Below, piece by piece: positions 21,811 through 32,534 of a stretch of 64,000 nucleotides of DNA (its first letter is position 1; the number at the start of each line of letters is the position of its first letter). A model generated the notes under the pieces. The model had not been told where the DNA came from, did not search any database, and was given only the letters and a program-made list of their open reading frames with translations. The stretch is from Eucalyptus grandis (Eukaryota > Streptophyta > Magnoliopsida > Myrtales > Myrtaceae). A program made the position numbers and the translations under genes. The stretch is taken from NCBI RefSeq assembly GCF_016545825.1, contig NC_052618.1:3401398-3465397 (forward strand), given 5' to 3'.

Positions 21811-23935
21811 ATACTCACATATGGACTTGTGTTGCAGTCTACCTTTTTTGCTCGAAGGGAGAAAGACATAAGTTTAGGGATATTACTTAGAAAGGCAGTT
21901 CATGGCCCTCAATTATGCACAAATCTATTAAGTCCATACCTCACACATCATTGGATATTCAATGTTAGACTTCAATTGACAAGGAGGGTCAGCTAAAAAT
22001 AAGTGAGGCATGTTAATATACCCAACTTCCCATGCAACTAGAGATCTAGGATCAGGTACTTAATTATCTAATTAATTAGCAAAGTGCCATTTTGATGTCT
22101 AATCTTGTTTATTTCAAGAATATTTTTGTCAAGCAACCCGAATAGATTTTCAACCTATCCACTTACATGTGAGGTGATAATGCGATTGCCCAATCATTAA
22201 ATTAACAATCAACAACCAACGTAACATTAAACAAATTGTAAGGCACAACAAGAATCTAACGCTAAGAAATAAGAATTGATACCACTTCTACCTAAGCCAA
22301 AGAGAAACCATAATTAACATATCAAAAGTGCGCAATCACATAATAGTCAAATTGGAAATGCACAAACGATGACCTAGCATTTGTCCATAAAAAACACTCA
22401 ATCCCTAGTGTAATGACTTAATAGCTTGTTTAATTTTAAACACAATTTTTTTATCAATGATTTTCACACATTTTAAGAGCAAATAACTCAAAGAATAATT
22501 TTTAAGCTTTTTCCTAACTTTTAGAAAAAATAATTTTTCTGAAAATTATTTAATTTTTCAAATTTCTTTCATATAAAAATATTTTTTAATAAATTTTTAT
22601 ATAGGAATTTTTAAATCGGAAATAGGGATTTGGGTTAGATCTCTGGAATCAGTCCGCGTCGGGATTGACCCAGGTGTCAATTTGGGTCACAAAGCCCCAG
22701 GCCTTAAGCCTGACTGGGCCTACATGCGGGGCTAGTCCGACCTAAAATCAAGCCCTGACTGGAAATGCTAGCCCATCTACTCTTCATTTCCATAAGCCCA
22801 GCTTAAATTAAGTGAAGCCCGAGCAACCCAAAACCCAATCAAGCCTAAAACTTTAAGGATGCATACAAACCCCTTAAGAAAATTTGGCCCGACTGTCACT
22901 AATGTTATAGGGATGGCTAAGCCCATTACGGGCTCTCTTTCCATCAATTCCTCCAGTCGAATGGAGCACAAGCCGAAGCTCACCTCCTCGGAGCGTGAAA
23001 AACTATCCTCACGGTCAACCAATACGGCCATCGTCGATAACTTTTAATCATCGGACCACCATCCATCAATGTCCATCATTGACAAACACCACTGCCACAT
23101 TAATGGCCACTGCTAACTATCATTCCTAATGCTAACCATTGGACATTCAAGATTGCAATATTATAAGCACACACGAGAACTAGGCAAGAAACTCATTCAA
23201 GAGCATGAATTTCTAGAAAGTAAGTATGGCATTCCTCATAAATAAATTTTTTAACGATTTTCCGAATTTTCTGATTTTTTATTTTTTGAAAAATGTTTTA
23301 TATTTTTTAAGTTTTTTAATATTTTAAAAAATTATTATTATATTCGGAAAAACGAGTTTGGACCAGGTTTACCCAATCCAGTCTATTGACCCTACCCATC
23401 TACCTGGATTTGACTTGAGTCGAATTATAAAATTTTTTTAATAATTTCTTGTTTTTTTTTTTTTTTTTAATTTTTCTGATTTTCTGATTTTTTTTTTTTT
23501 TTTCTTCTTTTGTCTTTTTCTGCCTATCTTCTTCAACCTCCTGTTATTCTTCCCCGAAGCCTTTTCTCCAGCAACCTACCTTTAGCGATGATTTTATTTT
23601 TTTTTTATAAAATATTTTTTAACGGAACAAATACCATCACCGACAAGCTTATCACCGGAACTTGGATCACCGCTGAACTATCTTCACCCACCTGTCATCT
23701 ATTCCGACCGACAGTGACCAACTCCGGCCGCCCACTCCATCTATTGCAAAACCATCCTACTGAACCCGCACTCTTAACAGAAGTAACTCCAGCAAACTAA
23801 TCGAGCAAAAGTATATTATAATGAAGTGAGATGGGCTAAGTAGCATGTTTTCGAATTGCGGACTTTGCTGTTGCGGGAGGGGTCAACGGTTGAAACGGTT
23901 GAAACATATAACATAAGTCGTTCGGGGCATTACCT
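21811..23935. other. No gene seen; AT-rich, LTR-like sequence
   Basis: 21811-22400 is unique-looking AT-rich DNA. 22630-23060 ('gggcctaagcccattacgggc', many GGGCC/GCCC) and 23340-23430 ('ggaccaggtttacccaatcc') resemble the U3/leader composition of a plant LTR and echo 33700-33800. Poly-T tracts lie near 23450-23510 and 23595. A 96-codon frame at 23510-23800 is not recognisable. The same sequence is in copy 2 at 37570-39820. Confidence 0.4.
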
Positions 23936-24720
23936 GGTTCGGGGATGAGGCTGCAGGGGACATGGCAAACGCGAACAGCCTCCTTAACTTTGTCTCTTGC
24001 TGGTGAGCCTTTCTGGGTTCTCGATCTCAGAACGTCGAGTCCACTCGACACTTCTTCTTCTTCCTCTCGCCAAGCCTCTGCGGCTCGCCTCTTCAATGGC
24101 TGTCTTCTCCAAAAAACCAACGACGTCCCTCCTCCTTCTATGAGCAACAATGGCCGAACCTCTCTCTCCCCTTCTCACGCGAATGTCTTTCCTCGTCTTT
24201 CCTTCAAGCTCTCCCTCTTCTGTGAAAGTTCCAGGCGGTGGAAGAATGTTCTTCTCTCACCAACTTTTCTGATCCTTTCGTTTATCTCCAGTTTCTCTCT
24301 AAGTGAAAATCCTTCGTTCCTTCCCCCTCTTTGCGAGTTTTGTCTCCACAAGAAAGAAAAGATTCATCCTCCTTCTCATGCGAGCGAACGTCGCTCACCC
24401 TCCTCGCCTGCTCCCCCCCAAATCTTTTATCATTTTCTTTACCTGCGCTTCTCACGTCACGCGCTCTGCTTTCCTTTCCTTGTTCCCCTTTTTTTTTTTT
24501 TTTTTTTTTTTCACATTTTTCTGGTCACCGTCAGCATCCTCCAGAGAAAAGGGCAGCGCACGAAGGAATGGGGGAAAAATATGGGGCGGGGCCTTTGCTT
24601 TCTACAGGAGCAGAGAAACCAAACGATGTTAGAGGAAAGAAGGGGCAGGCTGAAAATTCTACACGAGCGGAGATGCCAAACCTGTTGATATTTTCCCTCT
24701 GATAAAACTATCTGATCTCT
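23930..24720 (-). other. CT-rich segment with a possible first exon on the minus strand
   Basis: On the minus strand a short frame beginning MSPAASSPNQ ends at a splice-donor-like CAG|GTAATG near 23933. It is preceded by a GA/CT-rich stretch with a (T)28 tract, as in a promoter or 5' leader. It is conserved in copy 2 (39830-40620). No downstream exon is recognisable, and frames on both strands here (up to 247 codons on plus) are low complexity. It lies just downstream of the SRO gene and may instead be its 3' flank. Confidence 0.25.
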
Positions 24721-24875
24721 GAAGTCCAAACCAGATTCATTTGTCATTTTCGTCACCTGCAAAGGACCATAAGTTCACAATTCCCCAAAGTAATCGGTTC
24801 ATAATAAGGCGGTCACTCAATCAAAATCACATGTCCACACGACATAGTAGGCAATTCGTAGATCACAATCCATAC

Positions 24876-27270
24876 CTTAGTTCCAATATTTTTTATGAGT
24901 TCAATCCCCAAGCTATCTCCCTATAATTTGCCGGGCTTTTTGTACCGGCACATGCTTCGAATCTTTCCCCCTAGAAAATGATGATCATGTTTAAAAAAAA
25001 TTTCAACATTAGAGGTGAGTTGAAAACAAAGTCTGAAGGATAAGAACTAAGCCGTCACAATGTTGATGTGGCACTTACTTGGTCCTTATAATAATTATAG
25101 ATCAAACCGACTTTAGATGGAAGCAACTTCGAGAATTCCGAAGCCAACATCTGAAATGGCATCAGAGGAGAAGTCAGTTTCCATGACTCCTCCAAATTTC
25201 TCAACAACCATATTCCATATAGGTTTTCACAAATGATCACACTAGTTGATAGAATAGACAAAGTCAAACACACATATATGGTCGATGCAAAAGAAGGAAC
25301 GAGAAAGAACAATTTGATTAACTCTCAAATAACGAAGGGCCCTAAAGCTAATAACATGCTCGGCAACACGTAAGTGTTCATGTGGCGCTCCAAACAATTT
25401 ATCTTGTTGGAGATGACAAGTTGTTGATGCCCAAATTATACTATCCTAAGCTGGGATAAGATTGGTCCGAGCCAAAATTGACAAGTTCCATGACTTGGCA
25501 AGCAACACATCTCCGAGGCTGTCATGATCCATCCGTGCAATCCTTAATACTACCCAGCATTACCAAGAGACTCTCTAAGACCATGATGATCACATACACA
25601 ATTTGTTAACATGACTTCCGCCGATAAGATCTCTCGTGATTGACCTCAGTTGGTTTGGCTATTCGCCTCTATTGAAAGGGAGTCGGCTGTTCAGTAACGA
25701 GTCACCTTCTTCTAGGCTCTGCTGACGACATGACATTCTCATTCAAATATAGGTCAAACAACATGCTCGCAAAACATACTCCTGATCATAGATTAAAGGA
25801 AATATAATTATGTGCTAAATTGACATATCTTTGTAATCGAACCCCTTTTCTAAAGGGTATATCTCGATCATATATTCAATTTACCGGGTAAGATTTAAGG
25901 CTGCCAGTCATAGATTAGATATACTCCTTTCTACTAGATTTAACCGATCATACGTTAAAAAAGAAACAACACACTAAATCAACATATCTTTTGTGATAAG
26001 CTATTGATTATCTATGCAATTAATAGAGTGGATCTAATGCTGCCAAAGTGTTACCAATAAATTATCCAAGACCAATATCATCACATATAATGACGCAAGT
26101 CTAGAAACACCATGACAACATATGCATTGACGTATCTTCTAGATCATTCCCACTTTTCAAACAGCATCTCTTAATTATTTACGCAATTCCAGAGTGAAAA
26201 AGAAAAGAAAAGGAATTTCGTACCTCTCTAGAAGATGAGATTCAGGAGCAAAATAAAGTCTACAACCATACAGGCTACTGTTCTGAGGTTTCTTCCTGCA
26301 GCCAAAGCCATCGGAGAAGATCTCGGAGACACCTTCTCTCGAGGTTGCATACCTTGCATACCTTGCGTACCTCACGTTGGCGTTGCTGCTGTTGCCTTTC
26401 TTCCGCACTGCCTGCAAGCAATCTTGAAACGCTTGGGCCCGTGCTTTGGCGGGAAGCTGGAGTGGTAGTTCTGGTGGATTGCCACCACGGTAACTTGCGC
26501 CTCAAGCACACCTAGCCACCGGATGAATTTCTCCTGGAGAAAGCGGTAGACCATGTCTTCTTGGCTGAGTATGGTCAACCCGCTGCTGATGACTGCCACC
26601 AGAGCTAAACCAGATTGATCGACGGAGACAACGCCCCAGCAATCGGAGTCAGACGAATCCGGATCCTGATCTTCCCTCGGATCGTTGAGATCTGGACGGT
26701 TGAGATCGATCGCAGGATGGTTGAATTCCTGCTCGACCGCATCAGGGGCGACGTTGTGTGCAGTCGGTGATCGGCGTTGATGCATGGAGTCGGACATCTT
26801 TGACCGAAGCTGGTACGTCCCAAAAAAGTGCATTAAAATAAAATAACGAATCGATTCAAAATAAATAAACGGTAGAACGAGTGAAGATCCAAAGGTTTTA
26901 GTCAATGAAGTGACAATTGCAGAAAAGAGACTCGTTAGTCACCCAGACTAAACACCAACGAGAGATCGAATGAAGGAAAAAGGGTTTTGAAAACAAAGAA
27001 AGCGACAGAACACGAGGAAGTCGATAATCTAATGTTAGAGCAACAAAAGCATGAGTTTTTTTAAGGCTGGCTTCAAGGAACACCGCACCGAGATCAAAGC
27101 AAAGATGAAGGACACGTACACGATTTCTCCAGATACAGGACACGAAGCGAACGAGGAAAGCAGAGAAGCAGAGGTGGGCCTGCGTCTGAGCGAGACAAGG
27201 GTCGATGGAGTGAGTGGCTGCGAATGGCGGAGTTGAATGAGATTAGGGTTTTGCTTTACGAAGATACAGA
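24876..27270 (-). pseudogene. SRO-type inactive PARP (PARP plus RST domain), copy 1, broken
   Basis: This is a member of the plant SRO family (nuclear stress regulators with an inactive PARP fold and a C-terminal RST domain that binds transcription factors). Exon 1 (26797 down to 26224, donor GAG|GTACGA) starts MSDSMHQRRS, has an acidic DPREDQDPDSSDS stretch, then PARP sequence YRFLQEKFIRWLGVLEAQ, VTVVAIHQNYHS and EGVSEIFSDGFG. A one-base deletion at about 26451 shifts the frame, and a 9-base in-frame repeat (extra RYA) is present. Exon 2 (about 25535-25350) holds HEHVISFR-like sequence with two in-frame stops plus extra deletions. Exon 3 (25241-25079, donor CAA|GTAAGT) has SPLMPFQMLASEF, the start of RST. 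Exon 4 (24970-24876) has its second half with one extra base. It has no WWE domain, so it is of the short SRO type. Not functional as sequenced. Confidence 0.8.
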
Positions 27271-27295
27271 AGGGATTTGAGTTGCAAGAGAAGGA

Positions 27296-27302
27296 TTTTA
27301 TA
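27296..27302 (-). promoter_or_regulatory. TATA box of SRO copy 1
   Basis: TATAAAA on the minus strand lies about 500 bases upstream of the SRO start codon. The leader between carries a likely intron, whose acceptor-like CGTACCAG precedes the ATG by 13 bases. Confidence 0.5.
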
Positions 27303-28195
27303 GAAGAGGCAAAGGAACCGCTCTTGGTTCCCATTTTCCCTCGATATAATTAAATAATTCAATATAAAATGTTCTATTTGAAGTAAATATTGGCATTTTG
27401 TCGACTAATGTTCAGGAATGCTTGTTAATCATCAAAATACATGAATTTATCATTTTCAAAATAGAGTCCTCCTTTTGGGATGCATGATTAGGACACTAAA
27501 CATGAAAATACGTTTTTACTACGTATAATTAACGAAAACCCCTAAAAAGCGTCAGTTAACAAGATTCGATTAATGATTGGTGTAAAATTTATTGATGAAA
27601 CATAAAAGGTAAAATATTTATGCAAAGAACATGACAACGCGAGCGGGGAGGATAAATTGAACCTTCGAAGTTCAGATATCCCATCATAAACAGAGATTCT
27701 ATTGGCAAGGGGTAGAGTGATAATAAGCAATAAAGCAAAAATCGTTTCTGGTTATATGTAGTTAGTGCATTGTAATGGAAAAATCTACATATTAAGTACA
27801 CCTTAAGCATGAGAACGTGATGATTGCTCATTCTTGGAATGAATTGAACTCGTGCGCGAAATTAATTGGACCTCTGAAAGTTTGATGATCATCTAATAAA
27901 TAGAATCTATTGGTAGGTGCCGAGTGATGCAAGGAACAAATGAGAAAATATTATTTAATATTATGGAAGTCAGTACACCAAAATTGAAAAAATTACAAAT
28001 TAAGTACGCCTTAATAAGATTATCCAAATGAATAAAATAAAAAAGTGCAAAATAGAGGCGGTGACGAGTAATGACCACAGGGATGAGATGTTTTGACCCG
28101 TGTGAAAAGATAAGCCTTGAAACTGTCCTTACCCAGAAAATTCGTCATTATCTTTATTTGCATTTTTTTCTATCTATTGGTAAGGTACAGGCCAA

Positions 28196-28795
28196 ACAAA
28201 GAGGATAGGAAGAGTTTTCGTGATATCTTTTTAATCACATGCCCAACGGAGAGGATAGGGGGAGAGATTTTCGTGATATCTTTTTTGAATTTTTTTGAAT
28301 ATATTGGTTAAATTATTAATTACAAACTAGATAGGGAGGATACGGATAGAGATCTTTGGTAAAATTTTTAATCACATGCCCAACGGAGAGGATAAGGAGA
28401 GAGATTTTCGTGATATCTTTTTTGAATTTTTTTATTTGTTGGTTAAATTATTAATTACAAACTAGATAGGAGGATACGGATAGAGATTTTTTTTTTATTT
28501 GGTAAAATTTTTAATCACATGCCCAACGGAGAGGATAAGGAGAGAGATTTTTGTGATATCTTTTTTTGAATTTTTTTATTTATTGGTTAAATTATTAATT
28601 ACAAACTAGATAGGGAGGATACGGATAGAGATTTTTTTTTTTATTTGGTAAAATTTTTAATCACATGCCCAACGGAGAGGATAAGGAGAGAGATTTTCGT
28701 GATATCTTTTGAAATTTTTTTATTTATTGGTTAAATTATTAATTACAAACTAGATAGGGAGGATACGGATAGAGATTTTCTTAACACCTTCTTCG
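28196..28795 (+). repeat. ~140-bp tandem repeat (VNTR), copy 1: four units
   Basis: The block 'aatcacatgcccaacggagaggat' occurs at about 28232, 28370, 28512 and 28660. Each is followed by 'gagagattttcgtgatatc' and 'attaattacaaactagat'. The counterpart at 44110-44570 has three units. Confidence 0.85.
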
Positions 28796-28890
28796 GTATT
28801 TTTCTGTTTATTTGGCAAAATTATTAATTACAGACAAAAAGGTGAGAATAGAGAAGACATTTTGGTGACACATTTTTTGGCTTTTTAAAA

Positions 28891-31395
28891 TTTGGCTTCC
28901 CAACATCACACTTCCTTCACTTTAGACTACAATACAGAATTATGGAAACATTAGAAGTATCAGATAAAATTATCCATTCATGGTTCAATTAAAAAATAAT
29001 GCATGTAGCAACCACTGAAAATTGCTAAAAGATAATACGCAAGAAACACGGGAAAGTTGACAGCAATATATACTAGTGCTCCCTAATCACTCTTAAGGCG
29101 CACACTAAAGACTAATGGTAGATCAAAATTAAAAGCAAAAAATTCCCATGCCCGCAACATTATGAGAAAGCCTAATCTACCTTTCTAAAAGATGAACTTT
29201 CTGTTTGGGCTTCTTTCCAGTTATCACTTGAAAGTCAGAACTTAATAACTCCTCTAGCTTAGCTGACTAGAAAAGCCCCGATTCCCTTCTTAACTAAAAC
29301 AAGCATACTCATCATCAAAACTACACAATATAGTTGTTGATCTTAGGCTTGTTACAAGAGAGACTTCGAGTGCATTGGTTCAAACCTTTCAGGCTGCATA
29401 AACATAACCACCAGGAAGCACTTAAGATCCACAAATCATTCATTGGCTATTTATCTGAACTTTAATCTTTAATCTTTCTATTTCATTTTTTTTCAAATAA
29501 GACATTTTTTTCGGATTCCATTTCCTTTTTTGACTAATTAAAATGAGTTTGAGAATGAGTCATGACAAAAGTCAAACCAGCCGCTTGTGCCTCGAGGGGG
29601 GTGTGGAAGGACTTCAAAAGATATTGGAAATAGGAGCAACACCTGTGCTAGTTCTTGTTTTTGTACACCATCCTTTCAAGAATGGCACATCCCACATGGA
29701 GCTGGACCAGGGAAGACTTCAATCTCTCCAAACCCATTACATCCCTGGGAATGATCCTCCTTCAATATGCAGTCATGGCGATGTGAGAAAGCTTGGAGAG
29801 AAAGCTGATACGGGGAATGTCCTGGCTCAATAACTTAACGTCACAATCACAACAAAACTAAATAAGGTAGTTCACTCAGGAATTCAAGCAAACATAGACT
29901 GTGCACACAACCCGAAAAGCCGGTCACTCACACGATGGCGCAACGCAATACCCGAACAAACATGGGCTTGACCCATAATTTTTATTTGGGTCTAGTTTTG
30001 GTGATAAAGAGAGAGGGGCTTGTCTCTTGCTTAGGATATGATCATTGGACACGCCCACCCTAAGTGGTAATAAAGTGCACCACCCCGATCAGTGCAGGCC
30101 CAAACCACGGGGCCCGTTTTGGTGGTGAGGCCCGCCCAAAAGATGGACAAGGTGGGCCAAGCTGGCCTAGCCCACCGGACAACAAATAGTCTAAAATTTG
30201 GAAGACAAAAGGAAAACTGAAGAGAAAAAAACAAAACAGTACGAACATATTGATTACATGTAAACATCTAAAAATCAAAACTATCTAGCAAAATCCAATA
30301 TAAGGAAAATCATTCAAATAAAATTAACACCGAAAAAACTCTGAGGAATGAAAAAGGCAAAAGAAGCATACTTGAATCAAGTGAGATGGAAAGATCGAGA
30401 GATGGACAGAGGAAAGGTGAGAGAGAATTTTCTTAGGATTTGAAAGCATAAGGGCTTCTTATTTGTTAAACGTATCGTGGGCGAACCGGGCCTTTGTCTC
30501 AAGCTCAAACTTGACGGCTCCCCGCCCCAGCGACGCCGACTCTTAGTCTCACAACTATAATAGACATAAATATAAACATTCTAAAAGTAAGGATGAGCAA
30601 TATTATGCTAAAATAGCATACAATATGAGCAGCCAACCAAGTCTGAAACATGCAATTAGCCTTTTGTAGATTAAATTATGCAAAATCAAGTTGACTGAGC
30701 ACAATAGTAACTGAGTATTATCAATGACAAAAGACAGGGAGAGAGAATATTATCTGACGTATTGCAATGTAATCTTATCTTTAAAAGAAATTATGAGAAT
30801 AGGTATAGTCCGATTAGTACAAAACACACCTCTTCTGACTTAACAATTTCTACATACAAACTTGCAAATTTGCGATTTCTACATCTCTAACTTAGTTGCG
30901 TCTCTATTTTTCTTGGCCTATAAACTATAATACCATCACCTATCTTCTTGAACTTCAAATTGCTCACTATAACAGATCTCAGCTTCAACGTGCTCGACTG
31001 GGTGTTTCCGTGGTGATCGGTGAACCATTACTAACACGAGTTATGGTAGTGGACTACATGGACACTGCATCTTGATATGGGACAGCTTTCTGAGTTGGCG
31101 GACTTAGGACCTTGCTATAGGCTACTAGATTAAGATACTGCTCTATTTTGACTGCTCAATCGCACAAGAAATGAAACAAAACATGTAGAGAAGAGGATGA
31201 CCAAAAGCCTTTACTTCCTAACATTTTAAGATGATTGGTGTTTTCGAAGATGGGTTGGCCTTAGGCTAAGCGAAGGATGAGTTCGAGAACTTAAAGAGGA
31301 TTGACTCTATCAATACTTAATTTTGTTAACTATGCAGTGACCATTCTAGAATATTCTCGAATGACAAGCTTCCCTAGTTAAATCATGCTTTTCAT
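28891..31395. other. Spacer between duplication copies, no recognisable gene
   Basis: This is unique, AT-rich sequence. A 96-codon plus frame at 29543-29833 (MSLRMSHDKSQ...) has no motif I know. A GGGCC-rich patch at 30060-30200 resembles LTR leader sequence. Nothing else is supported. Confidence 0.4.
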
Positions 31396-31399
31396 GATT

Positions 31400-31650
31400 G
31401 GCGCGTCTATCCTTAAACCACAAGGTTGGTGGGTTTAGCCTTAAACCATGGAGTTTGTGGGTCTATGCTTAAACCATAGGGTTAGTGGGTCTATCCTTAA
31501 ACCATACGGTTGGTGGGTCTATCCTTAAACCACACGGTCGATGGGTCTATCCTTAAACCACGCGGTACGGTCGGTGGGTCTATTCTTAAACCACAAGGTT
31601 GGTGAATCTATCCTTAAAGCATACTTTCAAAAGATTCGTGGGTCTATTCT
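31400..31650 (+). repeat. Minisatellite, ~30-bp unit, about eight copies
   Basis: The unit 'ccttaaaccacaaggttggtgggtctat' varies by a few bases from copy to copy. Confidence 0.85.
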
Positions 31651-31860
31651 TGAATTATAGATTTTCATTTCTAATCAAAACCCGTTTGTATCCGACGAGG
31701 CTTTCCCATCTCGGTTAATGACCTCTTTACAATGTAAGGCCATCATTCCGCACCCTTTTATCGTTTATAGTCTGCTAACCATTGAATTCTACCAACAAAA
31801 TTTATGTGTCTTTTATCTTTAAAAAGAACATATTTGAGCTCCCATTCAAAGATGGACAGC

Positions 31861-32130
31861 TGTTGACACCTAAATTTTACCATTTTATTTAGGATTTAAT
31901 CATGTACAAAATTATGAATTAGTCGCTAAAAAAAAGAAAAAATAAGTAAAGAGTAAAATAAATAACTTTCATTAAATACATCGTGTATATTTTCATTAAA
32001 ATCCATTACGCGTAGATATTAGGAGCATTTATGCAACTATCACTAATTATTAAATCTAACTTTTTTATAAAAGTGAGGCTGGGCTGAGGTTAGGTTGGCC
32101 CAGCCTTCTTTCTTTTTTTCTTTTATCAAT
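31861..32130 (+). mobile_element. LTR-like end (TGTTGACACC...), plus orientation
   Basis: It starts TGTTGACACCTAAATTTT and continues with 'ccattttatttaggatttaat' and a Py-rich, GGGCT-containing stretch. The same sequence in reverse ends the segment at 35530. The sequence to the right (32150-34560) has no coding match, though 34470-34530 ('ttttagccgaccacgttaggctaatggcgactc') looks like LTR sequence too. Confidence 0.5.
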
Positions 32131-32149
32131 TTCCATTGGCTTAGGCCTA

Positions 32150-32492
32150 GCCCAACCGCCTTCATTTTTCTTTTCCTTAACTGACCCGCCTCCCATCTTC
32201 CCTCCATTTCGACTTGGCCTGCGCATGGATCTTCTTCCTCCTCACGTCGGCCGTGCCTCTATAGGGAAAAGAAGAGTACAAGTCAAAGAGGGGTAGAGGA
32301 TCGCGAACGGCAGTAGGCAGCGCAATCCCAGGGTCGCGGATTAAGTCGGCCGTGACAAGTAGGCTGCAACTAGCTGGCGATGGCAGAAGCCATCCACGCT
32401 TGTCGCTAGCCAAGCATAAAAGGAAGAGTAACGTTCTGCAGAGACTAGGACTTCGACAAATTTGGGGAGAAAAATGTTGCAAAGGGGTTGGT

Positions 32493-32534
<42 letters not shown>

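Larger units (their letters stand above)
19889..28890 (+). repeat. Segmental duplication, copy 1 (~9.0 kb)
   Basis: This matches 35654-44672 throughout in the same orientation, by eye with only scattered substitutions and small indels. Homology is already present at the first base after the gap ('gacaagcataa.tttcatttgc') and ends at about 28890, after 'ggctttttaaa'. Differences include about 138 bases missing near 23912 and a different copy number of the ~140-bp repeat at 28200-28790. The left limit is hidden by the gap. Contents are listed separately. Confidence 0.92.

Noticed and set aside
23945..24688. 247-codon plus frame (and the 210-codon counterpart at 39895-40527)
   Set aside because: Ser/Phe/Pro-rich translation of a CT-rich leader and a poly-T tract. 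The frame is not kept between the two duplication copies and no domain is visible.
29543..29833. 96-codon plus frame as a gene
   Set aside because: No recognised motif, no splice or promoter context and no second copy to show conservation.
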